Shown piece by piece: positions 24,448 through 33,006 of a DNA stretch of 64,000 bases. The position numbers and the translations under genes were made by a program. Below the pieces are notes generated by a model. That model worked only from the letters and a program-made list of their open reading frames with translations. It made no database searches and was not told where the DNA came from. How positions within the stretch are numbered: the first letter of the stretch is position 1; the number at the start of each line of letters is the position of its first letter. This stretch comes from an uncultured Pseudomonadota bacterium (GTDB lineage: Bacteria; Myxococcota_A; UBA796; SXON01). The stretch spans positions 62,001 to 126,000 of the forward strand of contig CAIQVJ010000019.1 in assembly GCA_903875225.1 (NCBI GenBank), read 5' to 3'.

Positions 24448-26712
24448 GTGGTCGTAACCATGCGCGCAGTCGCCAGTCCGTCGCTTCTCCTGTTCCTCGC
24501 CTCCACTTCGGCCGGCTTCTCGGGCTGCATCCGGTTCACCGAGCCCGTGCAGGACTCCGACCCGGTGGTGGACACCGAGGCTGACGCCGACACCGACGCC
24601 GACACCGACGCCGACACCGATGTTCCCGTCGGCGCGCTCACCGGTCACGTCGTGATCATGGTGTACGACGGCGCCCGCATCGACGAGACCTTCGGCGACG
24701 GGTTCTCCGATGCCGAGCACGAGGACGTTGCGGATCTCTTCCTGCCGATCAAGGAGAACCTCGTCCCCATCGGTGCGGTGGTGAAGCCCGGCTACAACAC
24801 CGGCATCACCATCACCGGCCCGGGGCACTGCAACCTGCTCACGGGTGTCCGGCAGGAGTTCGGGCACTTCGCCACGCCCGACGGCGCCGGCTGGTACCGG
24901 CCGGAGCTGCCCACCCTCTACGAGGCGTTCAGGGAGCAGTTCGGCGCCAGCAGCTCCGATCTCGTGCTCACCGGAAACACCGACCACATCGAGGCGTTGA
25001 GCTACAGCCTCTACCCCGGCTCCGGCAGCGACAAGGGCGCGACCTACAAGCTCGTGAGCGAGCCGACCGACCCCAATGACACCGAGCCCGCGAACAACGA
25101 CGACCAGGTGTTCCAGGCCGTGCAGTCACGCTTGGAGACCGACAAGCCGATTCTCACCCTGGCGAACCTGCACTCCATGGATCGCGCGGGGCACTACAAC
25201 CCCGATCCCGACGAGTACGGGCGGCGGGTGGAGCAGATGGCGCAGCCCGCGGTGGACCTGTGGGACTGGATCCAGTCGGATGCGAGCGGGGGCCTGAAGG
25301 ACGACACCACGCTCGTCCTCATCGCCGATCACGGGCGTCATCGCTGGGGCGCCGAGGCCGACGAGCGCCTGGATGGCACGGATGGCCCGGACTACCGGAA
25401 CCACGGCGATCAGTGTCGCGGGTGCCGGGAGATCCCGATCCTGCTGGTGGGCAAGGGCATCAAGAAGGGGGTCACCGTCACGACGCCGTACACCCAGGAG
25501 GACGTGGCTGCCACGGTCGCGCGGCTGCTCGGTGTCGAGCTTCCGTACACCTCAGGCATGGTGATCGACGAGGCGCTCGATGGCGCTCCCGAGGTGCACG
25601 ACCGATCGGGGGAGATCCTCCCCGCGACCGGCGACGGCGTGACCGCGGTGCAGGCCTACAGCGGCGACGACGCCGCGCAGAGCGTCGTGACGATCGACGG
25701 TACACAGGTCTCGAGCGCAGACGCGATCCACGCCGAGGCCCCCGTGGTGTATGCGGGCACCTCACGCGACGTCGTGTGCTGGCGCGAGCTCACGCTGATG
25801 CTGGAGTCCGACGAGATCGACTGGCCCTGGTTCGGCGAGTGTCGCACACGCGCAGACGGCGGATCCTGGGTGGATCTCGCGCTCCCGGACAAGGTGGTGT
25901 CCCCGATGTGGAAGCCGGCGATGGTCGACGACAACAGCGGCCACATGCTGTTCGCCTTCGCGGACAACACCAACGCGACGACCTACTTCAACGAGTCGAA
26001 CCCGGCGTCCATCCGTCTGTGGCGCTGGTCCGCGTCGGCCGGCTGGGAGGGTACCGAGTACACCGGCCCCGACAACACCTCGATCTTTCCGGGAAACCCG
26101 GAGCTTGCCCAGATCGAGGACGGCACCTACGTCGCCTACGCGAATTCGGACCTCGCGCAGAGCGGGTCCAGCAATCCGGGTCGCTACACCCGCCACATCT
26201 CGGTGCAGGCCGTCGCTTGGGGAGCCACGCAGCGCTGGTCGGAGATCTGGCGGAATTTCACGGAGGTCTGCCCCGCGGGCGGTGAGTGCCCCATCGTGAC
26301 GCCCACGCTCGACAGCGAGGGCAACGAGTACGGACGGTTCGAGCACCCGGCGATCGGGGCCGTGGGCACCACGCTCTACGTGGCCTACGTGGGCTACGGC
26401 GACTTGGGCAACACGCTGCTGATGGTGACAGGCGAGAGCAAGGGCCAGACCTGGGGCACCCCCGAGCGCATCGACACGACGGGGCGCGTGCTCGGGCACA
26501 TCGCGCCGATCTGGTACGACGGGATGTTCTACTGGGCGCGGCTCAACGCGGCCGACTCGGTCGAGGTGTGTCGCATGGCGCCCACGGGTACCGCGGATTG
26601 CGTGGACACGGGCAGCATCCGCATCCAGGGCCTGGCAGTCTCGGATGACGGCGTCTCTGCCGCCCTCGACGCGGGGGTCGGCGAGTGGGTGGTTGAAGAC
26701 GTGGCGTTCTGA
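24448..26712 (+). CDS. Alkaline-phosphatase-superfamily lipoprotein
   Basis: A 754-residue lipoprotein. The signal peptide ends in a lipobox (GFSGC), followed by an Asp/Thr/Ala linker (about residues 44-58). Residues 65-370 are an alkaline-phosphatase-superfamily domain. It has VIMVYDGAR as the first metal site, a nucleophile region ITITGPGHCNLLTG like that of nucleotide pyrophosphatase/phosphodiesterases, DRAGH, and IADHGRHRWG. The last 280 residues are strand-rich with repeated Trp/Gly/Asp motifs, like a BNR/sialidase-type propeller. It is probably a surface hydrolase of phosphate or sulfate esters; the substrate is unknown. The GTG at 24448 is taken because AAGAGG precedes it; ATG 24460 is an alternative that also leaves a signal peptide. 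It converges with the flavoprotein gene. Confidence 0.82.
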   Translation: MVVTMRAVASPSLLLFLASTSAGFSGCIRFTEPVQDSDPVVDTEADADTDADTDADTDVPVGALTGHVVIMVYDGARIDETFGDGFSDAEHEDVADLFLPIKENLVPIGAVVKPGYNTGITITGPGHCNLLTGVRQEFGHFATPDGAGWYRPELPTLYEAFREQFGASSSDLVLTGNTDHIEALSYSLYPGSGSDKGATYKLVSEPTDPNDTEPANNDDQVFQAVQSRLETDKPILTLANLHSMDRAGHYNPDPDEYGRRVEQMAQPAVDLWDWIQSDASGGLKDDTTLVLIADHGRHRWGAEADERLDGTDGPDYRNHGDQCRGCREIPILLVGKGIKKGVTVTTPYTQEDVAATVARLLGVELPYTSGMVIDEALDGAPEVHDRSGEILPATGDGVTAVQAYSGDDAAQSVVTIDGTQVSSADAIHAEAPVVYAGTSRDVVCWRELTLMLESDEIDWPWFGECRTRADGGSWVDLALPDKVVSPMWKPAMVDDNSGHMLFAFADNTNATTYFNESNPASIRLWRWSASAGWEGTEYTGPDNTSIFPGNPELAQIEDGTYVAYANSDLAQSGSSNPGRYTRHISVQAVAWGATQRWSEIWRNFTEVCPAGGECPIVTPTLDSEGNEYGRFEHPAIGAVGTTLYVAYVGYGDLGNTLLMVTGESKGQTWGTPERIDTTGRVLGHIAPIWYDGMFYWARLNAADSVEVCRMAPTGTADCVDTGSIRIQGLAVSDDGVSAALDAGVGEWVVEDVAF
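24583..24621. repeat. Tandem 12-bp repeat encoding Asp-Thr-Asp-Ala
   Basis: About three copies of GACGCCGACACC in frame encode the linker after the lipobox of the phosphatase-like lipoprotein. The unit is the same as those of two other lipoproteins in this window. Confidence 0.8.
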
Positions 26713-26731
26713 GAGCGGAGGGTAGGGCGGC

Positions 26732-27964
26732 TCACCTCGTCAGGAACGCCGAGAGCCGGGGCCGCGCCTCGGCATCCCGCGGCGGAGGTTCCACGTGGGC
26801 GCGGATGCAGTCGCGCAGCGTCGCACCGTGGATCAGCCTGTCCTCTGCGTAGGAGGCGATCGCCGCGGGGCTCATCGGCGCGACGAGGCCCAGGCGGCCG
26901 ACGGGTTCGATCCCGCCGTCGACGAGCGCGTCGGTCCAGGTGCGCAGCCGGGTGAGGTGGCTGGTTCGCCACACCGGGTTGTGGCGGGCGAGGCGGCGGA
27001 CCTGCGCCCCCGCCGCCGTGAGCCCGGGAAGGCCGCACGCGGTGGCGGCTGAGACGAGCCGCTCGGCGAGCACACTGTCCTCATCGCACCACTCCGGCGC
27101 TCCGGGCTCCACCGCGAGGTGCAGTGAAACCTGGTCTCCCACGGCGACGGCGCGGAAGAAGGGCGCGTCGATCACGTGAAGCTCCGCGATGCCGCCCGGC
27201 AGGCGTCCGGTGAGGAACACCTCCACACCGTGGCGCGCCTCGAGGTGGGCGGCCTCCACGTCGAGCGTGGCATCGTGTTCTCCCGTCCACACGCGGAGCA
27301 CCGCATCGGGTGGCAGGTCGACCACGACGGCGCCGTGCAGTTCACCGGCCTCCGTCGTCACGCAACCCTCGCGGATCGCGGTGACCATCGCGCTCTCGGT
27401 GGGCCCCGCGTCGTGGAAGATCCGGGCGGGCACGGCGCTGCCTGCGGTCGCGACCTGACCGTGCACGACGCGCGCCACGCCGCACAGCAGCGACTCCGGG
27501 GGGCCGAACCGGGCCCGCGCGTACGGGGCGAAGATGGCCTCGTACAGGGGCTCTCCAAAGCGGTACTCCACCCAGTCCTTGTAGGTGCGCTCCTCCCGCC
27601 CGCCGCCCACGAAGGCGGCGATCGCTGCGGAGGCCCGGGCTCGCGCGAGGGCGACGCCCGCCCGGCCCAGCGCCGAGACGGGCAGGAGGCGAGCGAGCCC
27701 CCCGCGAGTCAGCGGGAGGGGGAGGACCGTGCCGCGGACCAGCAGGCCGCGCGCCGGCGGTCCTGCTGCGTCGAAGCCTGTGGGAGGAGGCTCGGCGCAC
27801 CAACCCGAGCCCACCGGGCGGTCCGGCAGCGGGAAGGGTGCTCCGACGCGGATCACCGACTTGCCGTGCCGGCGCAGCGTGGCGGTGGTGACGAGCGCCC
27901 CGGTGCCCTCCCCCACGACGATGAAATCGAACTCGCGGCCAGGTGCGTTGGGTTTGCGGGTCAT
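26732..27964 (-). CDS. NAD(P)/FAD-binding amine-oxidase-like protein
   Basis: A 410-residue protein beginning at the ATG 27962-27964, which overlaps the stop of the upstream ABC transporter as ATGA. A longer frame upstream is antisense or shadow. The N-terminus has a Rossmann dinucleotide-binding motif, DFIVVGEGTGALVTTATLRR. A central YKDWVEYRFGEPLYEAIFAPY is characteristic of the protoporphyrinogen-oxidase/UDP-galactopyranose-mutase-like flavoprotein group. It is a probable flavin-dependent oxidoreductase or desaturase acting in the cytosol. The substrate is not identifiable. Coupling to an ABC exporter pair suggests it makes or modifies something the exporter handles, but this is inference. 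Confidence 0.72.
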   Translation of the reverse strand: MTRKPNAPGREFDFIVVGEGTGALVTTATLRRHGKSVIRVGAPFPLPDRPVGSGWCAEPPPTGFDAAGPPARGLLVRGTVLPLPLTRGGLARLLPVSALGRAGVALARARASAAIAAFVGGGREERTYKDWVEYRFGEPLYEAIFAPYARARFGPPESLLCGVARVVHGQVATAGSAVPARIFHDAGPTESAMVTAIREGCVTTEAGELHGAVVVDLPPDAVLRVWTGEHDATLDVEAAHLEARHGVEVFLTGRLPGGIAELHVIDAPFFRAVAVGDQVSLHLAVEPGAPEWCDEDSVLAERLVSAATACGLPGLTAAGAQVRRLARHNPVWRTSHLTRLRTWTDALVDGGIEPVGRLGLVAPMSPAAIASYAEDRLIHGATLRDCIRAHVEPPPRDAEARPRLSAFLTR

Positions 27965-29715
27965 GGAGACGACGGCTTTATCGCGTTCTCGAAGCCCTCC
28001 GCGTACAAACTCGCGTAGGCCCCGTTCTTCGCGAGGAGCTCTGCATGCGTGCCCATCTCCACGACCGCTCCTTCGTCGAGCACCACGATGCGGTCCGCGT
28101 GGGTGATGGTCGAGAGCCGATGCGCGATCACCAGGCACGTCTTGCGCGCGAACACGCGCTCGATGCCCTCCTGCAGGAGCCGCTCCGACAAGGGGTCCAC
28201 ACTTGCCGTGGCCTCGTCGAGGATGACGATCGCGGGGTCCCGCGCCATTGCACGGGCCAACGCCAGGATCTGCCCCTCGCCGGCGGACACGTTGGCTCCC
28301 CGCTCGCGGATCGACTGGTCGAGGCCGTCCGGGTGGCGCTCAGCGATCACCCGCGCGTTCGTGAGCTCCACGGCCTCCCGCAGCCGCTCGGGGTCGAGGT
28401 CCTCGCCCAACGTCAGGTTGAACCGGAGCGTGTCGGTGAACAACTGCACCTCCTGCCGCACGCTGCCGATCGCGCGGCGAATGCTCACCGGCGCGATCTC
28501 CCGCAGCTCCACGCCCTCCACCTCGATGCTCCCGCGGTAGCCGTCGTGCACCCGCGCGAGCAGCCGTACCAGCGTGCTCTTGCCCGATCCGGTCCGCCCG
28601 ACGACCGCCACGACCTCGCCCGGCTCGACCGTGAACGTGATGCCCTTCAGGATGTCGTTCCCGGGCTTGTAGGCAAAGCGCACGTCCCGCAGCACCAGCC
28701 TTCCGGGGCTGTGTGCGGGGAGCTCGGTGGACCCCGCCGTGATCCGGTCGTCCACCCCGAGCAGCCAGAAGATCTTCTCCAGGGAGGCCCCGGCTCGCTG
28801 CAGGAACGTGACCTTGCCCGAGAATTCGCGCAGCGGGCGGAACACCCGGTCGATGTAGTCCACGAAGGCGACGACGAGCCCGACCGTGACAGCGTTCCCC
28901 TCTCCCGGGGCGAGCCCGATCTGTCGCGCGCCCCAGAAAAGCATCAGGGCGACGCACATCGACGAGATGCCGTCGATCAGGGCGTAGAGCGCGGCGTCGT
29001 AGAAGTTGTTCTTCACGTTGGCGTCGCGGTGCGCGGCGTCGAGCGCGCGGAACCGGGCCTGGGTGCGCTCCTCCTGCCTGTAGAGCTGGAGGACCTCGAT
29101 GCCCGCGAGCCGTTCGGCCGTGAAGGAGTTCAGGGAGGCGAGGGCGTCGCGGACCTCTGCGTAGAGAACGCGCATCCTGCGGCGGAAGAACTCGATCATC
29201 ATGGCCAACGGCGGGCCGAGCGCGAGCAGGGCGAGGGTCATCTTGCCGTTCAGCCAGAACATGGCGATCAGCACGGCGAGGATGTTGGACAGGTCGAGCA
29301 GGATCGAGATGCTCCCCTGCGAGAGGGCCTCGGAGAGCGCGTCGACGTCACTCGTGGCACGCGTGAGCACCTGCCCGGTCGGCTGGGCCTCGAAGAAGCG
29401 CTGGGACAACCCGAGGGTGTGGGTGACGATGCGCTGGCGCAGCCGGTAGATCGAGCTCTCGGCCGCGACCGAGAGCGCGACGGTGTAGACGCCCTCGATG
29501 GCGAACGAGCCGAGGACGGCCGCCAGGTAGAGCCCGGCTGCGAGCCACAGGCCGTCGGCGTGCTGGGCGACGATGTGCTCGTCGAGCACGCGCTTGAGCA
29601 GCACCGGCTGCGCGGCCCCGACCGCGCTGATGAGGGGCACGCACAGGAGCGCCGCCACGAAGCGCGGGAGGTCCGGCTTGAGGTCCGGCCACAACTTCAC
29701 CCAGAGCGAGCTCAT
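27961..29715 (-). CDS. ABC exporter half-transporter, consensus-site subunit
   Basis: A 584-residue membrane/ATPase fusion. Residues about 15-310 hold six transmembrane helices of the exporter type. Residues 340-580 are the nucleotide-binding domain, with Walker A GRTGSGKSTL, signature VSAGEGQ and Walker B VILDEATASVD with the catalytic Glu. The start is the ATG at 29713-29715, overlapping the stop of the partner gene (ATGA). The signature loop departs from LSGGQ while the Walker B is intact. This fits the second half of a heterodimeric exporter paired with the upstream gene. The cargo is unknown; lipid, peptide or drug are all possible. It is followed in the operon by the flavoprotein. Confidence 0.9.
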   Translation of the reverse strand: MSSLWVKLWPDLKPDLPRFVAALLCVPLISAVGAAQPVLLKRVLDEHIVAQHADGLWLAAGLYLAAVLGSFAIEGVYTVALSVAAESSIYRLRQRIVTHTLGLSQRFFEAQPTGQVLTRATSDVDALSEALSQGSISILLDLSNILAVLIAMFWLNGKMTLALLALGPPLAMMIEFFRRRMRVLYAEVRDALASLNSFTAERLAGIEVLQLYRQEERTQARFRALDAAHRDANVKNNFYDAALYALIDGISSMCVALMLFWGARQIGLAPGEGNAVTVGLVVAFVDYIDRVFRPLREFSGKVTFLQRAGASLEKIFWLLGVDDRITAGSTELPAHSPGRLVLRDVRFAYKPGNDILKGITFTVEPGEVVAVVGRTGSGKSTLVRLLARVHDGYRGSIEVEGVELREIAPVSIRRAIGSVRQEVQLFTDTLRFNLTLGEDLDPERLREAVELTNARVIAERHPDGLDQSIRERGANVSAGEGQILALARAMARDPAIVILDEATASVDPLSERLLQEGIERVFARKTCLVIAHRLSTITHADRIVVLDEGAVVEMGTHAELLAKNGAYASLYAEGFENAIKPSSP

Positions 29716-31478
29716 GACCCCGCCTCGTCCGGCGCGCCCTGCTGGGTCTCCCACGCCTCCCGGTACACCCCGTGTTGGGCGAGGAGCTCCGCGTGTGTGC
29801 CGAACTGCACGACGCGCCCTGCGTCCAGCACGACCACACGGTCACAGTGTTGCAGCGCGGACATGCGGTGGGTGACGATCACGCTCGTCGGCTGGATCGC
29901 AGCCTGCCGCCCCAGCAGCGTGTGGATGAGGATCTGTTCGGTGTGGTGGTCCACCGCGGAGAGCACATCGTCGAACAGCAGCAACCCGCGCGTACCGGCG
30001 CTGGCATGGGCGAGCCCGCGGGCGAGCGCGACCCGCTGCCGCTGACCGCCCGAGAGCACGATCCCACGCTCGCCGACCACCGTCTGCAGGCCGCCGGGCA
30101 ACGCCGCCAGATCGGGCGTGAGGGCGGCGGCCTCCACGGCGGCGGGCAGGACGCCCTCGGGGAGCCCCATCGCCACGTTCTCGGCGATGGTCTCGGAGAA
30201 GAGCCACGCCGCCTGGGGCACGAGGATCATCCGCTCCCGCCAACGGTCGAGGTCGATCTGCGTGACATCCTCGCCGTCGATCCAGACGGTGCCGCCAGGC
30301 GGATTCTCGAGCCGCGAGAGCACGCGCAGGAGGGTGCTCTTTCCGGCGCCGGAGCGGCCGAACACCCCGAGCGAGGACCCGGCGGGGATCTCCAGGCTCA
30401 CATCCTTGAGGATCGCGGTTTCCCCGTAGGCGAAGTCGAGGTGCCGGAGCGAGATCGTCGGCGGCTTCGGGGGAGTTTCTGGTGCGAGGCGCGCAGCGGA
30501 CCGGTCGGCGGTGGTCCCCTGCGCGCTCGCGCCGGGCCGGGGTTCGCGCTCGGGCCGGGTGACAGGTGCGTCCATGAGCGCGTGGATACGCTCGAGGGAG
30601 GCCTCGGCGCGCTGGAAGACCGGGAGCAGGAACCCCATGAGCCGTAGCGGCATGATGAGGTAGGTGATGAGAGAGAGGAAGGCCGCGAGCTGGCCGGGCG
30701 TGAGGTCCCCCGCGAGCACCATCTCGCCGCCGAAGCCGAGGAGCAGGAAGATCGCGATCCCGCCGGAGACCGTGAACAGCGGGAACACCAGGGCGCGGAG
30801 CCGCGCGAGAGCGATGTTGTTGCGCCGGAGCACGTCGGCCCGCTCGCCGAGGCGGCGCCCGAACGGCGCCTCGACGTTGAAAGCCTGGATCGTCGCCACG
30901 CCCTGCAACGCGCCGAGCAGCTGATCTGCGTAGAGGCCCTGCTCGCGTTGGGTGTCCCGCTGCAGCCCCATCAGGCTCTCCGACCCCTTCCGCACGACCA
31001 GGAACCCGAGCACGATCGGCACCGACGTGATCAACGTCAGCTTCGGCGAGAACGCCGCCATCTGTCCGAGCGCGGTGGCGAGCGCCGCCACGATGTTCGC
31101 ACCCTGAAGGGTTGCAAAGCCCGCAAAGGCGCGGGCGAATGTGATGTCCGTCGTCGCCCGCGACAGCAGGTCGCCCGTTCGGTATCTCGCATAGAAGTCG
31201 GGCTGCAACTTCAGCAGTTGGCCGAAAAGGTCTTCCCGCAGATCGAACTCGGCGAGTCGGGCTGGCGTGAAGAACCAGAGCCGGCTCACCGTGCGGACCC
31301 CGATGATCGCCGCGCCGAGGAGGAAGATGTGCAGCGCGGTCGTGGAGACCACGGCTTGCCCGCCTGCTCGCAGGGCGTCCAACCCCGACGCCAGCTCCAC
31401 CGGAATCCGCACCGCCATCCAGTTCGTGAGCAGGACGGCGGCGGTGCCGGCCAGGTACCAGCGCCAGCGTGGCGCCAC
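29712..31478 (-). CDS. ABC exporter half-transporter, degenerate-site subunit
   Basis: A 588-residue exporter half with an N-terminal membrane domain and C-terminal ATPase. Motifs are Walker A GRSGAGKSTLL, signature LSGGQRQRVALARG and Walker B LLLFDDVLSAVD. The usual catalytic Glu after the Walker B Asp is Asp, so its own ATP site is probably weakly hydrolytic. The signature is canonical and would complete the active site of the partner encoded just downstream. The GTG start at 31478 is tentative: the frame continues upstream with a sequence that looks like the usual first amphipathic helix but offers no ATG or GTG. It heads a three-gene operon with the partner and the flavoprotein. Confidence 0.88.
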   Translation of the reverse strand: MAPRWRWYLAGTAAVLLTNWMAVRIPVELASGLDALRAGGQAVVSTTALHIFLLGAAIIGVRTVSRLWFFTPARLAEFDLREDLFGQLLKLQPDFYARYRTGDLLSRATTDITFARAFAGFATLQGANIVAALATALGQMAAFSPKLTLITSVPIVLGFLVVRKGSESLMGLQRDTQREQGLYADQLLGALQGVATIQAFNVEAPFGRRLGERADVLRRNNIALARLRALVFPLFTVSGGIAIFLLLGFGGEMVLAGDLTPGQLAAFLSLITYLIMPLRLMGFLLPVFQRAEASLERIHALMDAPVTRPEREPRPGASAQGTTADRSAARLAPETPPKPPTISLRHLDFAYGETAILKDVSLEIPAGSSLGVFGRSGAGKSTLLRVLSRLENPPGGTVWIDGEDVTQIDLDRWRERMILVPQAAWLFSETIAENVAMGLPEGVLPAAVEAAALTPDLAALPGGLQTVVGERGIVLSGGQRQRVALARGLAHASAGTRGLLLFDDVLSAVDHHTEQILIHTLLGRQAAIQPTSVIVTHRMSALQHCDRVVVLDAGRVVQFGTHAELLAQHGVYREAWETQQGAPDEAGS

Positions 31479-31593
31479 GTACCGGGAGCTGAAGCGGCGC
31501 AGGTTGGGGAAGGGAAGGGGCAGGATGGTGCGCGGAGGGGCAACGGCTATCGTGCCAGGTGCCCGGCGGTAGCTGCCCGAAGGGGGAGGGGGA

Positions 31594-32304
31594 CTACACG
31601 GTCAGGAACCTCCGCTCCGGCAGCAGCAGCGCAGTGAGCTGGAAGGGCGCGCGGGTCCCGCAGCCGGTGTCGATGGCGATGCAGTGGCCGAGATCCAGGG
31701 GCTCGGGCAGCGGCATGTGGCCCATGATCACGGGCCGGTCGACGGGCAGGGCGCCGTCTGGCGGGTTGTTGGTCCAGAGCAACGCCTCGGGGGTGTTGGC
31801 GGCGAGCCACTCCACGACGTCGGCGGGGGCGATGCCACGCGGCAGTGTGACGCTGGGCGAGATCCCGGCGTGGACCACCCAGTAGGCCTCGCCGAGGACG
31901 ATCAGGTCGAGGGCGACCGGTAGACCGCGCAGGAACTCCCGGTGGTGGGCGGGGATGCGCCAGGAGTCTGCTTCCACCCCGCCGGGGGTGCGTGAGGTGA
32001 TGCCGTAGCTCTCGAGCGTGCTGGCACCGCCCATCACGCGGTGGAGCGCGAAGGTGTCGAACTGCCCGTTCGCGAGCGCCAGCAACCACTCCTCGTGGTT
32101 TCCGCGAACCCCCCTCGCCCCCCGGGCGATCAAGAGGTCCAGCACCCGCCGGGTGTCCGGCCCGCGGTCGCCCAGGTCGCCACAGAAAAGTACCTGGCGC
32201 GTGCCGAGGAGCCGCAGCATGTGCTCGAGCCGCAGGTCGTCCCCGTGGATGTCCCCGAGCACCGCCACGGGCCGCGAAAAGTCGAGCTTCTGTAGCGCTG
32301 GCAT
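31594..32304 (-). CDS. PPP-family metallophosphatase
   Basis: A 236-residue phosphatase of the calcineurin-like PPP family (ApaH, PrpE and PP1-like). The metal-binding signature is complete: GDIHGD, GDLGDRGPD, RGNHE, then VHAG and GHMP. It should use two metal ions to remove phosphate from proteins or to split dinucleoside polyphosphates. It is short, with no accessory domain and no export signal, so it is cytosolic. It is divergent from the superoxide dismutase gene; the 106 bases between them must hold both promoters. Downstream on the same strand is the ABC exporter operon, about 115 bases away. Confidence 0.88.
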   Translation of the reverse strand: MPALQKLDFSRPVAVLGDIHGDDLRLEHMLRLLGTRQVLFCGDLGDRGPDTRRVLDLLIARGARGVRGNHEEWLLALANGQFDTFALHRVMGGASTLESYGITSRTPGGVEADSWRIPAHHREFLRGLPVALDLIVLGEAYWVVHAGISPSVTLPRGIAPADVVEWLAANTPEALLWTNNPPDGALPVDRPVIMGHMPLPEPLDLGHCIAIDTGCGTRAPFQLTALLLPERRFLTV

Positions 32305-32410
32305 CCTCTCCTTTCCTCCGACCGGTCTTTTCGAGCTCTGGTCTGGACGTGGTGTACTCCGTGGCTACGCTCCCGGGGCGGTTTTCGCCACCCCATCCAA
32401 GGAGTCCTGC

Positions 32411-33001
32411 ATGCCCATCTCCCTTCCCGCTCTCCCCTACGCCTACGACGCCCTCGAGCCCGCGATCGGCAAGGCGACCGTCGAGTTCCACCACGACAAG
32501 CACCACGCGGCCTATGTCACCGGCTACAACACCGCCGAGTCCAAGCTGAAGGAGGCTGCTGTGAGCGGGGATTTCAGCAGCGTGAAGCACTGGACGCGCG
32601 AGCTTGCGTTCCATGGCGCGGGCGCTGCGCTGCACGCCCTGTACTGGGAGAACCTCGGTCCGGACGGCGGAGGCGAGCCCACGGGCGCCCTCGCCGAGCG
32701 CATCGCGGCCGATTTCGGGAGCTTCGAGCAGTTCAAGAAGCTGTTCACGGCGGTCACGGTCGCTGTCGAGGCCTCGGGCTGGGGCGTCCTCGCGTGGGAC
32801 CCCTACGCGGGCCGTCTGCAGGTCATGGTCGCCGAGAAGCACCAGGATCTGGCGATCTGGGGCGCGACCCCCCTGCTCGTGTGCGACGTGTGGGAGCACG
32901 CCTACTACCTCGGCTACCAGAACCTCCGCGCGAAGTACGTCGAGGCGTGGTGGTCCAAGGTCAACTGGGCGGACGTGTCCGCCCGGTTCGGCAAGGTCTA
33001 A
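32411..33001 (+). CDS. sodB: Fe/Mn superoxide dismutase
   Basis: A 196-residue superoxide dismutase converting superoxide to peroxide and oxygen in the cytosol. Metal ligands are His27 (FHHDKHHAAYV), His75 (ALHALYWENL), Asp159 and His163 (CDVWEHAYYLGYQN). The ATG at 32411 has AAGGAG six bases before it; the in-frame extension upstream is not used. Metal preference is hard to call. The glycine-rich motif before TPLL is replaced by IWGATPLL, so the second-sphere residue that separates Fe from Mn forms is not clear. The symbol is by family, not proven. The gene is monocistronic, divergent from a phosphatase and convergent with the 1044-residue gene, six bases apart. Confidence 0.92.
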   Translation: MPISLPALPYAYDALEPAIGKATVEFHHDKHHAAYVTGYNTAESKLKEAAVSGDFSSVKHWTRELAFHGAGAALHALYWENLGPDGGGEPTGALAERIAADFGSFEQFKKLFTAVTVAVEASGWGVLAWDPYAGRLQVMVAEKHQDLAIWGATPLLVCDVWEHAYYLGYQNLRAKYVEAWWSKVNWADVSARFGKV

Positions 33002-33006
33002 GGGCT

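Noticed and set aside
31479..31593. N-terminal extension of the first ABC half-transporter
   Set aside because: The sequence upstream of the GTG looks like the usual first helix but has no ATG or GTG. I kept the GTG start and noted the doubt rather than extending it.
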